Assembly (NCBI RefSeq): GCF_004402705.1
Contig: NZ_SOFM01000007.1
Span: 62,001-126,000 of the forward strand
DNA length: 64,000 nucleotides
Direction: 5' to 3'
DNA from: Cryobacterium mannosilyticum
Lineage (GTDB): Bacteria > Actinomycetota > Actinomycetes > Actinomycetales > Microbacteriaceae
The position numbers and the translations under genes were made by a program. Under the pieces are notes generated by a model. The model was not told the DNA's origin. It was given only the letters and a program-made list of their open reading frames with translations, and made no database searches. Positions 30,001 to 37,866 of the stretch are shown piece after piece; positions within the stretch are counted from its first letter, which is position 1, and each line of letters starts with the position of its first letter.

Positions 30001-31515
30001 CTAGACGACGTCCTCGTCAACCCAGCCGAAGGTCTTGGTGACGGCCTTCTTCCAGTTGCGCAGCTGCCGGTTCTTTTCCTCCTCGCTCATCTGGGGTGTC
30101 CACCGGCTGTCTTCCTGCCAGTTCGCACGCAGCTCGTCGAGGCTGCCCCAGAAGCCGACCGCGAGGCCGGCCGCGTAGGCCGCGCCGAGAGCGGTGGTCT
30201 CCGCGACGACGGGGCGCACGACCGGCACCCCGAGGATGTCGGCCTGGAACTGCATCAGGGTGTTGTTGGCGATCATGCCACCGTCCACCTTGATCTCGGT
30301 CAGCGGCACCCCGGAGTCCGCGTTGACCGCGTCCAGCACCTCCCGGGTTTGGAACGCCGTCGCCTCGAGCGCGGCACGGGCGATGTGGCCCTTGTTCACG
30401 AACCGGGTCAGGCCGACCAGGGCGCCGCGGGCATCCGAGCGCCAGTACGGGGCGAACAGGCCGGAGAACGCCGGCACGAAGTAGGCGCCGCCGTTGTCGT
30501 CCACGGTCTTGGCCAGGGTTTCGATCTCCTCGGAGCTGCTGATCATGCCGAGGTTGTCGCGCAGCCACTGCACGAGCGCGCCGGTGACTGCGATCGACCC
30601 CTCCAAGGCGTAGTGGGGCGCGTCGGTGCCGAGCTTGTAGCCCAGCGTCGTGAGCAGCCCGTTCTTGGAGTGGACGATCTCGGTGCCGGTGTTGAAGATG
30701 AGGAAGTTACCGGTGCCGTAGGTGTTCTTCGCCTCGCCCTGGTCGAACGCGGCCTGGCCGAAGGTCGCAGCCTGCTGGTCGCCAAGGATGCCAGCGATCG
30801 GCACCTCCCGGAGCAGGCTGTGCTCATTGACGATGCCGTAGACCTCGGAGGAGGAGCGGATCTCGGGCAGCATCGACTTGGGCACGTCGAACGCGGCGAG
30901 GATGTCGTCGTCCCACTGCAGGGTCTCCAGGTCCATGAACATGGTGCGGCTGGCGTTGGTGACGTCGGTGGCGTGCACGCCGCCCTCGAGCCCGCCGGTC
31001 AGGTTCCAGAGCACCCACGAGTCGGTCGTTCCGAACATCAGCTGGCCGGCGTCGGCCTTGGCCCGGGCACCCTCGACGTTCTCGAGGATCCAGACGATCT
31101 TGGTGCCGGAGAAGTAGGTCGCCAGCGGCAGGCCCACCTTCTGCTTGAACCGTTCGACGCCGCCGTCGGCGGCGAGCCGGTCGACGATGGGCTGGGTGCG
31201 GGTGTCCTGCCAGACGATGGCGTTGTAGACGGGAAGGCCGGTGGTGCGGTCCCAGACCACGGCGGTCTCGCGCTGGTTGGTGATGCCGACGGCGGCGATG
31301 TCGTGGCGGGTCAGGTTGGCCTTGGACAGGGCCTGGCCGATGACCTCACGGGTGTTGTTCCAGATCTCCATCGGGTCGTGCTCGACCCAGCCGGCCTGGG
31401 GGAAGATCTGGGCGTGCTCGAGCTGGCCGGTCGAGACGATCGACCCCGCCTTGTCGAAGATGATCGCGCGGGAACTCGTCGTTCCCTGGTCGATCGCGAT
31501 TACGTACTGAGCCAT
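30001..31515 (-). CDS. glpK: Glycerol kinase
   Basis: A 504-residue FGGY kinase that phosphorylates glycerol. N-terminal DQGTTSSRAIIFD, the WQDTRT region, and MFGTTDSWVLWNLTGG and DGGMIANNTLMQFQADILG in the C-terminal half are typical GlpK segments. AAGGAG sits 6 nt before the ATG. It follows glpF but an intrinsic terminator lies between them. Confidence 0.96.
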   Translation of the reverse strand: MAQYVIAIDQGTTSSRAIIFDKAGSIVSTGQLEHAQIFPQAGWVEHDPMEIWNNTREVIGQALSKANLTRHDIAAVGITNQRETAVVWDRTTGLPVYNAIVWQDTRTQPIVDRLAADGGVERFKQKVGLPLATYFSGTKIVWILENVEGARAKADAGQLMFGTTDSWVLWNLTGGLEGGVHATDVTNASRTMFMDLETLQWDDDILAAFDVPKSMLPEIRSSSEVYGIVNEHSLLREVPIAGILGDQQAATFGQAAFDQGEAKNTYGTGNFLIFNTGTEIVHSKNGLLTTLGYKLGTDAPHYALEGSIAVTGALVQWLRDNLGMISSSEEIETLAKTVDDNGGAYFVPAFSGLFAPYWRSDARGALVGLTRFVNKGHIARAALEATAFQTREVLDAVNADSGVPLTEIKVDGGMIANNTLMQFQADILGVPVVRPVVAETTALGAAYAAGLAVGFWGSLDELRANWQEDSRWTPQMSEEEKNRQLRNWKKAVTKTFGWVDEDVV

Positions 31516-31562
31516 GGATAACTCCTTATTGTGTGGCGCGTTGATGGGTGACGCAAAAAGAG

Positions 31563-31589
31563 GGGCCGATCCAGAGACTGAATCGGCCC
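31563..31589 (-). terminator. Intrinsic terminator between glpF and glpK
   Basis: Stem GGGCCGAT / ATCGGCCC with an 11-nt loop; on the minus strand it is followed by CTCTTTTTG. It lies after the glpF stop and 48 nt before the glpK start. Confidence 0.75.
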
Positions 31590-31599
31590 GTTCCGTGAG

Positions 31600-32364
31600 T
31601 TAGGTGAGGAGCGGCAGGAGGGCGAAGGACGCCCAGCCGGCGAGCAGCCCGCCGATGATCGGGCCGACGACCGGAACCCACGAGTAGGCCCAGTCCGACG
31701 AGCCCTTACCCTTGATCGGCAGCAGGAAATGCGCGATCCGGGGCCCTAGGTCACGGGCCGGGTTGATCGCGTACCCCGTCGGCCCACCGAGCGAGGTGCC
31801 GATGACGATGACGAGAATGGCGACGGGCAGGGCGCCGAGGGCGGCGAGGCCGCCGCTCTCACCCTGGCGTCCGCCGCCGAACGCGATCACCACGAACACC
31901 AGCACGAACGTGCCGATGATCTCGGTGACGAGGTTCCAGCCGTAGGAACGGATGGCCGGGCCGGTCGAGAACACACCCAGCTTGTTGGCCGGGTTGGGCT
32001 CCTGGTCGAAGTGCTGCTTGTAGGCGAGCCAACAGGCCACGGCGCCGAGGAACGCGCCCAGCATCTGGCCGGCGATGTAGACCAGCACCGAGAGGAAGCT
32101 GACGGTGACGCCCGAGCCGAACTCGGTCGCGCCGGAGGCCACCAGGCCGAGTGTGACGGCAGGGTTCAGGTGGGCGCCGGAGTTGTAGGCGACGGTGACA
32201 CCCGCATAGACGGCAAAACCCCAGCCGATCGTCACCATGAGGAAGCCGCCGCCGAGTCCCTTGTTCTTGGCCAGGGCTACGTTGGCGACGACTCCGGTAC
32301 CGAGGAGGACGAGCATCGCTGTGCCCACGACCTCCGACAAAAACACGACTCCAATATTGTCCAC
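31600..32364 (-). CDS. glpF: Glycerol facilitator (aquaporin family)
   Basis: A 254-residue six-helix MIP channel with both pore motifs: SGAHLNPAVTLGL and YAINPARDLGPR. The Asp after the second NPAR is the glycerol-facilitator form. Start GTG with AAGGAAGG upstream. It is upstream of glpK on the same strand and divergent from dhaKLM, so the locus imports and phosphorylates glycerol and dihydroxyacetone. Confidence 0.92.
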   Translation of the reverse strand: MDNIGVVFLSEVVGTAMLVLLGTGVVANVALAKNKGLGGGFLMVTIGWGFAVYAGVTVAYNSGAHLNPAVTLGLVASGATEFGSGVTVSFLSVLVYIAGQMLGAFLGAVACWLAYKQHFDQEPNPANKLGVFSTGPAIRSYGWNLVTEIIGTFVLVFVVIAFGGGRQGESGGLAALGALPVAILVIVIGTSLGGPTGYAINPARDLGPRIAHFLLPIKGKGSSDWAYSWVPVVGPIIGGLLAGWASFALLPLLT

Positions 32365-32589
32365 TGTGACCTTCCTTGGTGAGGCTGGAGATACCAGACG
32401 ATCCCCTCGCGGTGAGCGGTTGGCAACACCATAGCGCGGTGGATTCGGGAGTGGAATAGGCAGGTGGCCGTGCCATTATCTGCCCCTTACCCGCGACCGC
32501 GGCAGCGCGTAAGTTGGGGGCGAACCTGCAAAACACACGCCGCGACCCGAATGCCGCGTCGTTTCGCCAACTCGATCGAAGGAAGAGTC
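32365..32589. promoter_or_regulatory. Divergent control region glpF/dhaK
   Basis: 225 nt between the two operons. A TAAGTT (32510-32515) is a possible dhaK -10, and CTTAC/GTAAG arms overlap it. No operator can be assigned with confidence. Confidence 0.3.
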
Positions 32590-33591
32590 ATGAAAAAGCT
32601 CGTCAATGATCCGAAGAATGTCGTCAATGAGGCCGTCGCCGGGTTCGGGGCCGCCCACGCCGATCTCGTTCGGGTCTCCGCCGATCCCATCTTCATCGTG
32701 CGCAAGGACGCCCCGGTCGCCGGGAAGGTCGGGATCGTCAGCGGCGGCGGCAGCGGCCACGAGCCGATGCACGGAGGATTCGTCGGGCCGGGCATGCTGG
32801 ACGCTGCTGTTCCCGGCCCGGTGTTCACCTCGCCGACTCCCGACCCGATCCTTGCCGCGACCAAGGCGGTCGACGGGGGAGCAGGCGTGCTCCACATCGT
32901 GAAGAACTACACCGGTGACGTGCTCAATTTTGAGACCGCCGCCGATCTCGCGGCCGCGGACGGCGTCGAGGTGCGCTCCGTGCTCGTCAACGACGACGTC
33001 GCGGTGAAGGACTCGCTCTACACCGCCGGTCGCCGGGGCGTCGCCGGGACCGTGCTCGTCGAGAAGATCGCCGGTGCCGCTGCCGACCGCGGTGACGACC
33101 TCGAATCGGTTGCACTCGTGGCAGAACGGGTCATCGGGCAGGTGCGCTCGATGGGGGTGGCCCTCACCCCCTGCGTCGTGCCCCACGCCGGGCAGCCGAG
33201 CTTCACCCTGGCGGAGGACGAGATCGAGATCGGCATCGGCATCCACGGGGAGCCGGGACGCGAGCGGATCAAGCTCGAACCTGCCGACGCCATCGTCGAC
33301 CGCCTTCTCGGCCCGATCCTGGACGACATCCCCTTCGTGGCCGGCGACAAGGTCCTGCTGCTCGTCAACGGCATGGGTGGAACGCCACAGGTCGAGCTGT
33401 ACATCGTGTTCCGGCGGGCGGCCGAGGTTCTCGCCGAGCGGGGCATCGAGGTGACGCGCACCCTGGTCGGGAACTTCACGACCTCACTCGAAATGCAAGG
33501 CATGTCGATCACCGTCCTCAAACTCGACGACGAACTCACCACCCTGTGGGATGCGCCGGTGCAGACCGCGGCGCTACGGTGGGGACGGTAG
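32590..33591 (+). CDS. dhaK: Dihydroxyacetone kinase subunit DhaK
   Basis: A 333-residue substrate-binding subunit of PEP-dependent dihydroxyacetone kinase. GGGSGHEPMHGGFVG is the N-terminal signature, and the histidine that covalently holds dihydroxyacetone is in GIGIHGEPG (about residue 219). The ATG at 32590 has GGAAGAG upstream. First gene of dhaKLM. Confidence 0.95.
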   Translation: MKKLVNDPKNVVNEAVAGFGAAHADLVRVSADPIFIVRKDAPVAGKVGIVSGGGSGHEPMHGGFVGPGMLDAAVPGPVFTSPTPDPILAATKAVDGGAGVLHIVKNYTGDVLNFETAADLAAADGVEVRSVLVNDDVAVKDSLYTAGRRGVAGTVLVEKIAGAAADRGDDLESVALVAERVIGQVRSMGVALTPCVVPHAGQPSFTLAEDEIEIGIGIHGEPGRERIKLEPADAIVDRLLGPILDDIPFVAGDKVLLLVNGMGGTPQVELYIVFRRAAEVLAERGIEVTRTLVGNFTTSLEMQGMSITVLKLDDELTTLWDAPVQTAALRWGR

Positions 33592-33602
33592 AGGGAGATC
33601 AG

Positions 33603-34241
33603 ATGAAATTGGGTGCCACCTGGGCCAAGGCCTGGATCAGAAACAGCGCGGGCGTCATGAGCGAGCACCGGATCGAGTTGATCGACCTGGACCGCGAAAT
33701 CGGCGATGGGGACCATGGCGAGAACATGGATCGGGGTTTCCAGGCCGTTCTGGCCAAACTGGATGCTGTTCCTGCCGAGGCCCGCCCGGGTGACGTCCTC
33801 AAGATGGTGGCCACGACGCTCATCTCGACCGTGGGCGGGGCGGCCGGGCCGTTGTACGGCACGGCGTTCCTGAAGGCCGCGATCTCGATCGCCGACGAGA
33901 CCGACCTGGACGGAGCCGCGCTCGTGACTCTCCTGACGGCCGCCAGGGATGGCATCGTGCTGCGCGGCAAGGCCGAATCCGGCGACAAGACGATGGTGGA
34001 CGCCTGGACACCGGCGGTCGATGCCGCCGGTGCCGCCCACGCCGCCGGGGCCGACGACCTGGCCATCCTGCGGGCAGCGGCGGACGCCGCAGAGGCCGGA
34101 GCGCTGGCCACCGAACCGCTCGTCGCCCGCAAGGGTCGAGCGAGCTACCTGGGCGAGCGGGCCATCGGGCACCGCGACCCCGGCGCCCAGTCGTCCGCCC
34201 TCCTGTTGAGGGCCGCGGCCGACACCGCCGCGGAGGCCTGA
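33603..34241 (+). CDS. dhaL: Dihydroxyacetone kinase subunit DhaL
   Basis: A 212-residue ADP-binding subunit. The aspartates in EIGDGDHGENMDRGF, then GGAAGPLYGTAFL and GKAESGDKTMVDAW, form the nucleotide/Mg site. GAGGGAG precedes the ATG at 33603. ADP is a fixed cofactor rephosphorylated by DhaM. Confidence 0.95.
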   Translation: MKLGATWAKAWIRNSAGVMSEHRIELIDLDREIGDGDHGENMDRGFQAVLAKLDAVPAEARPGDVLKMVATTLISTVGGAAGPLYGTAFLKAAISIADETDLDGAALVTLLTAARDGIVLRGKAESGDKTMVDAWTPAVDAAGAAHAAGADDLAILRAAADAAEAGALATEPLVARKGRASYLGERAIGHRDPGAQSSALLLRAAADTAAEA

Positions 34242-34243
34242 GC

Positions 34244-34924
34244 GTGGCAGAAGCGCCCCGGGTGGGAGTGGTCTTCGTGTCCCACAGTGTGAAGATCGCC
34301 GAGGGCCTCGTCGAGCTGGCGGCCCAGATGGCCCCGCACACCGTCCTCGTCGCAGCCGGCGGCACAGACGAGGGTGGGATCGGCACCAGTTTCACGCTGG
34401 TGCTCGCGGGGATCGAACGGGCCGATGCCGGGGCAGGCGTTGCGGTGCTCTGCGACCTCGGCTCGGCCATCCTCACCGCCGAGACCGCGTTCGACTTCCT
34501 CGACGAGGGCCTGCGGGCGCGCGTTCGAATCGTCGATGCGCCGATCGTCGAGGGGGGAGTGGCTGCGGCCGTGTCCGCGGAGGTCGGGGACAGCCTCGAC
34601 GATGTGGTGCGAGCCGCCCGGTCGGCATCCGCCGGATCGCCGCCCGTCGACACCTCGGCCGGCCCCGCCAGGGTGACCCGCACGGTCACCCTGACCAACA
34701 AGGACGGCCTGCACGCCAGGCCCGCCGCGGACTTCGTGAAACTGGCGAGCACGTTCGATGCCCGGGTCACGGTCAACGGCAAGGACGCCACGAGCCTGCT
34801 GGCGATCATGTCGCTCGGACTGATCAAGGGGAAGACGGCGGAGATCTCATCCGCAGACGCCCACGGTGCGGAGGCCGTTGAGGCGCTGGCGAACCTGCTG
34901 GCGTCCGGTTTCGGCGAGGAGTAG
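34244..34924 (+). CDS. dhaM: DhaM phosphotransferase subunit (EIIA-HPr fusion)
   Basis: A 226-residue protein with an EIIA-like domain (phospho-His14 in FVSHS) and a C-terminal HPr domain (TLTNKDGLHARPAADF, His158). The enzyme I domain found in E. coli DhaM is absent, so phosphate must come from a general PTS enzyme I encoded elsewhere. The GTG start is 2 nt after dhaL, with GGAGG in the dhaL end. Confidence 0.92.
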   Translation: MAEAPRVGVVFVSHSVKIAEGLVELAAQMAPHTVLVAAGGTDEGGIGTSFTLVLAGIERADAGAGVAVLCDLGSAILTAETAFDFLDEGLRARVRIVDAPIVEGGVAAAVSAEVGDSLDDVVRAARSASAGSPPVDTSAGPARVTRTVTLTNKDGLHARPAADFVKLASTFDARVTVNGKDATSLLAIMSLGLIKGKTAEISSADAHGAEAVEALANLLASGFGEE

Positions 34925-34972
34925 TCCCAGCACGGCCATTATCAGACAAGCGCGGGCTTGTCCAATCCGGCG

Positions 34973-34978
34973 TACGCT
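34973..34978 (+). promoter_or_regulatory. -10 element for a small gene
   Basis: TACGCT lies 6 nt before the ATG at 34985. Confidence 0.4.
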
Positions 34979-34984
34979 GTCGCC

Positions 34985-35296
34985 ATGGTCCAGCACAACA
35001 CGTCGCGGCGGCGCACGCCGCCCGCCCATCTCTTCGACTGGGTCGACCACACCCTGCGGCCGATCGCGAGTCCGCCCCCGCCCGGCGCTTTCGATGCCGA
35101 CGACGCGGTGGCCCTCACGAGCTGCCCGGTCTGCGGGCACGCCATGCGGGAACACACAATCGTCCATGCCGCCCATGACAGCATCCTCAACTGCCCCGTC
35201 GCGCATCCAGGAGCGTGGGACCGGGACGCGTTCGAGCCGGTCAATGAATTCGGGATGGTGACCCGCCGTCGCCCCGACCGGCCGCAGACGCAGTGA
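34985..35296 (+). CDS. Uncharacterised small protein
   Basis: A 103-residue hydrophilic protein with CPVCGHAMREH and a later NCPVAHPG, which could make a small metal-binding knuckle. No membrane helix or signal peptide. I do not recognise the family. The ATG is supported by TACGCT 6 nt upstream. It follows dhaM by 60 nt but probably has its own transcript. Confidence 0.55.
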   Translation: MVQHNTSRRRTPPAHLFDWVDHTLRPIASPPPPGAFDADDAVALTSCPVCGHAMREHTIVHAAHDSILNCPVAHPGAWDRDAFEPVNEFGMVTRRRPDRPQTQ

Positions 35297-35609
35297 GGAC
35301 GGGCGGCGCGAGTGGCGCTCGTGAGATTGTCGAATAGTGGGGGGATCGGCACTTTCGAACAGTCCATGTGGTCGGCTCGCGAGCGTCGGCTCGCCGTGCC
35401 ACTTCTTCCGCTGAGATGAAGGTCGGCCTGATGATTCGTGCGGTTCGGGCAACCGGTTGATGCTGCCCTTCTCACCCGCGCATTGCCGTCTGGGTGGCCA
35501 TCCGGAGCGCCCTGCGCGACGATGGGGGAGCGGTCACGCACTCTTCGCCGGGTGACCGCGGCCCGCAGGTTCTCTTGACAAATAATATTGTCGGTGGCAG
35601 GCTGCGGTC
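35297..35609. other. Intergenic region
   Basis: 313 nt with no credible gene. The right end holds the promoter and inverted repeat of the next gene (35575-35603); I see nothing assignable in the rest. Confidence 0.5.
35575..35603 (+). promoter_or_regulatory. Promoter and operator-like repeat of the regulator gene
   Basis: TTGACA (35575-35580), exact 17-nt spacer, CAGGCT (35598-35603), 6 nt, then ATG. GACAA-N6-TTGTC (35577-35592) lies across the -35 and spacer, suited to autorepression. Confidence 0.65.
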
Positions 35610-36302
35610 ATGTTGGATATCGCGGTGATCGACGGAGCCGGCGCGGCCGAAGCGTCCCTCGACCCGATCCGGAGCCGGATCCTCGCGGCACTGGGGGAGC
35701 CGGGTTCCGCCACGACGCTCGCGGCACGAATCGGGCTTCCGCGCCAGAAGGTCAATTACCACCTGCGCGAACTCGAGCGACACGGCCTCGTCGAGCTGGT
35801 CGAGGAACGACGCAAGGGCAACATGACCGAGCGGATCATGCAGGCGACCGCCGCGAGCTTCGTGATCTTGCCAAGTGCACTCGGGGGAGTCGCCCCCGAC
35901 CCTGGCAGGGGAGTGGACCACTTCTCGGCCCGATGGATGCTGGCGGTGGCCGCTCGCCTGGTGCAGGACGTCGGCACCCTGATCGTCCGGTCCGGCCACG
36001 CCCGCCAGCCATTGCCCACGTTCACTCTCGACAGCGAGCTCCGCTTCGCCACGGCGTCGGATCGGGCCGCCTTCGCGGCGGAACTCGGCCGGAGTGTCGC
36101 CGGTCTCGTCGAGCGCTACGACACGCCCGCGGCGCCCAATGGGCGCGCCTACCGGCTCGTGCTCGCCCTGCACCCGCGGATCACCGCCGACGGAACGGCC
36201 CGGTACATCGCCGGGCTCGACACGCCGGGCGCAGACGCGCCCTCGACCAGTACCCATCCGGGCGTCCGCCCGGTGGCACCGGCGACCCATGAGGAGCACT
36301 GA
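35610..36302 (+). CDS. Winged-helix transcriptional regulator (ArsR-like)
   Basis: A 230-residue protein with an N-terminal winged helix: DPIRSRILAALGEPGSATTLA and recognition helix LPRQKVNYHLRELERHGLVEL. The remainder (about 95-230) is a ligand-type domain without cysteines. It resembles actinobacterial regulators paired with SRPBCC proteins. The next gene starts 2 nt after its stop, so the SRPBCC protein is its likely functional partner. Confidence 0.8.
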   Translation: MLDIAVIDGAGAAEASLDPIRSRILAALGEPGSATTLAARIGLPRQKVNYHLRELERHGLVELVEERRKGNMTERIMQATAASFVILPSALGGVAPDPGRGVDHFSARWMLAVAARLVQDVGTLIVRSGHARQPLPTFTLDSELRFATASDRAAFAAELGRSVAGLVERYDTPAAPNGRAYRLVLALHPRITADGTARYIAGLDTPGADAPSTSTHPGVRPVAPATHEEH

Positions 36303-36304
36303 CC

Positions 36305-37009
36305 ATGAGCAAGGAATTCGAAATCGTCTGCGAGGGGGAGTTCCCGGGAACCCCGGAGCAGGTCTGGGACGCGGTGACGACGGAGACCGCGGCATGGCTC
36401 TTCCCCACCGACGGGATGCCCGGGGAGGACATCGTCTCCGAACGCCCGACGCACCACGTCAACCGGATGGAGGGCGCGGACGGCTGGTTCAACCAGCTCG
36501 AACAGGTCATCGAGGATCGCCCGGAGGGGCGCTCGTTCCTGCGCTGGGTGCACAGCGGGGTTTTCGCGGAGGACTGGGACACTCAGTACGATGGCGCCAG
36601 CGCGCACACCGCCTTCTACCTGCACACCCTGGCCGAGTACCTGGAGCACTTCGTGGGGCGTCCGGTCGTGTTCGCGTCGGTGGACGGGCCGACCGCCTCC
36701 GCCGATCCCGGTGCCTTCGGCCGGGTGAAGGCCGCGCTCGGGCTCGGCGCCGGTGCCGGTGCCGCGGCCGGGGCCGGGGCCGGGGACAGCGTGCCGGCGG
36801 CACTGCCGGGGATCGCCTCGGAGACGGCGGTGGTCGACTTCTGGAACGACAACTTCGTCGGTATTCGTACGGGTGATGCGCTCTACCGGTTCTTCGGACG
36901 CAACGCGTTCGGGGCGCCGGTCGGCGTCACCGTGCACCATTTCGGCGCCGCCGACCCGACGGCGCTGCAGAACTCCTGGCAGGACTGGCTGGACCGGATC
37001 TTCGACTGA
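36305..37009 (+). CDS. SRPBCC domain (AHSA1-like) protein
   Basis: A 234-residue START/SRPBCC-fold protein: EFEIVCEGEFPGTPEQVWDAVT at the N-terminus, WFNQLEQVIEDRPEG and HSGVFAEDWDTQYDGASAHT. A Gly/Ala repeat linker near 140-160 splits it from a second segment (TAVVDFWNDNFVGIRTGDALYRF), so it may be two half-domains. The ligand is unknown. Cotranscribed with the regulator. Confidence 0.75.
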   Translation: MSKEFEIVCEGEFPGTPEQVWDAVTTETAAWLFPTDGMPGEDIVSERPTHHVNRMEGADGWFNQLEQVIEDRPEGRSFLRWVHSGVFAEDWDTQYDGASAHTAFYLHTLAEYLEHFVGRPVVFASVDGPTASADPGAFGRVKAALGLGAGAGAAAGAGAGDSVPAALPGIASETAVVDFWNDNFVGIRTGDALYRFFGRNAFGAPVGVTVHHFGAADPTALQNSWQDWLDRIFD

Positions 37010-37093
37010 CCCGCCGCGCCCTTGGCTGGCGCTCCGCCGGACAAGTACTAGGGGAGTCCTATTCTGCAATTCCTGCAATAGATGCCCTACTAG

Positions 37094-37122
37094 TTGACAT
37101 AATGTGCATTATCGGTCATCTA
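37094..37122 (+). promoter_or_regulatory. Candidate promoter with inverted repeat before the HdeD-like gene
   Basis: TTGACA (37094-37099) with a 17-nt spacer to CATCTA (37117-37122). ATAATG and CATTAT arms (37099-37112) lie in the spacer. The -10 is weak. Confidence 0.4.
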
Positions 37123-37284
37123 CCGAGGGGGGTCGAACGGGGTCTGGACGGCGTTCTCCGGTCCGGCTACCGTGTGCTGCAGCAGCGGCGATTGCCTCTG
37201 TGAACCGGCATGCCGACGATCCGGTACGAGCGTGCCCGGCTGCTCGCACGTTCGCACCACACCGACCCGATTGCGAGGAAAGTC

Positions 37285-37866
37285 ATGTCCAACGGCGTCG
37301 CGACATTCGACCTGACGATCGATCCCAGGAATTTGAGCAAAAGTGAGCTTATCAGTGTGAAGGTGGCGATGGGCCTGGCCGGACTCGTCGCCGTCGCGCT
37401 GGGGATCATCGTCCTCGTCTGGCCGGCCGCGACATTGGCGATCGTCGCCGGTCTTTTCGGCCTCTACTTCCTGTTCGGGGGCGTCGCCCGGGTGGCCCGC
37501 GGCGTGTTCATGACCGGCGCCACCGGCGGCATCCGGGTACTCAACATCCTGCTCGGCGTGCTGCTGCTGGTCGCCGGGATCATCGCGATCAGGAATCCCC
37601 TGAACTCCCTCGCCGTGCTCGGAATGGTGATCGGCATCTCCTGGCTGGTCGAGGGTGTGGCCGCGCTGGTGGAGACCGCCCCGGACGCCAGCAAATGGTT
37701 CGGCACGCTTTTCGGGGCCATCAGCGTCGTCGCCGGGATCTCGATCCTTCTCTCACCGATCGACTCGCTGGCGGTGCTCGTGCTCGTGGGTGGTGTCTTC
37801 CTGGTGATCTCCGGCGTCAGCCAGGTCGTGATGGGCTTCACGTTCGGGCGTGGGGCGCGGGCCTGA
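37285..37866 (+). CDS. HdeD/DUF308 family membrane protein
   Basis: A 193-residue protein with six hydrophobic helices in three pairs, each hairpin like GLYFLFGGVARVARGVF, which is the DUF308 repeat of HdeD. In enterobacteria HdeD is an acid-stress protein; the role here is unknown. ATG at 37285 has GAGGAAAG upstream. The 3' end overlaps the convergent peptidase pseudogene by 29 nt. Confidence 0.8.
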   Translation: MSNGVATFDLTIDPRNLSKSELISVKVAMGLAGLVAVALGIIVLVWPAATLAIVAGLFGLYFLFGGVARVARGVFMTGATGGIRVLNILLGVLLLVAGIIAIRNPLNSLAVLGMVIGISWLVEGVAALVETAPDASKWFGTLFGAISVVAGISILLSPIDSLAVLVLVGGVFLVISGVSQVVMGFTFGRGARA

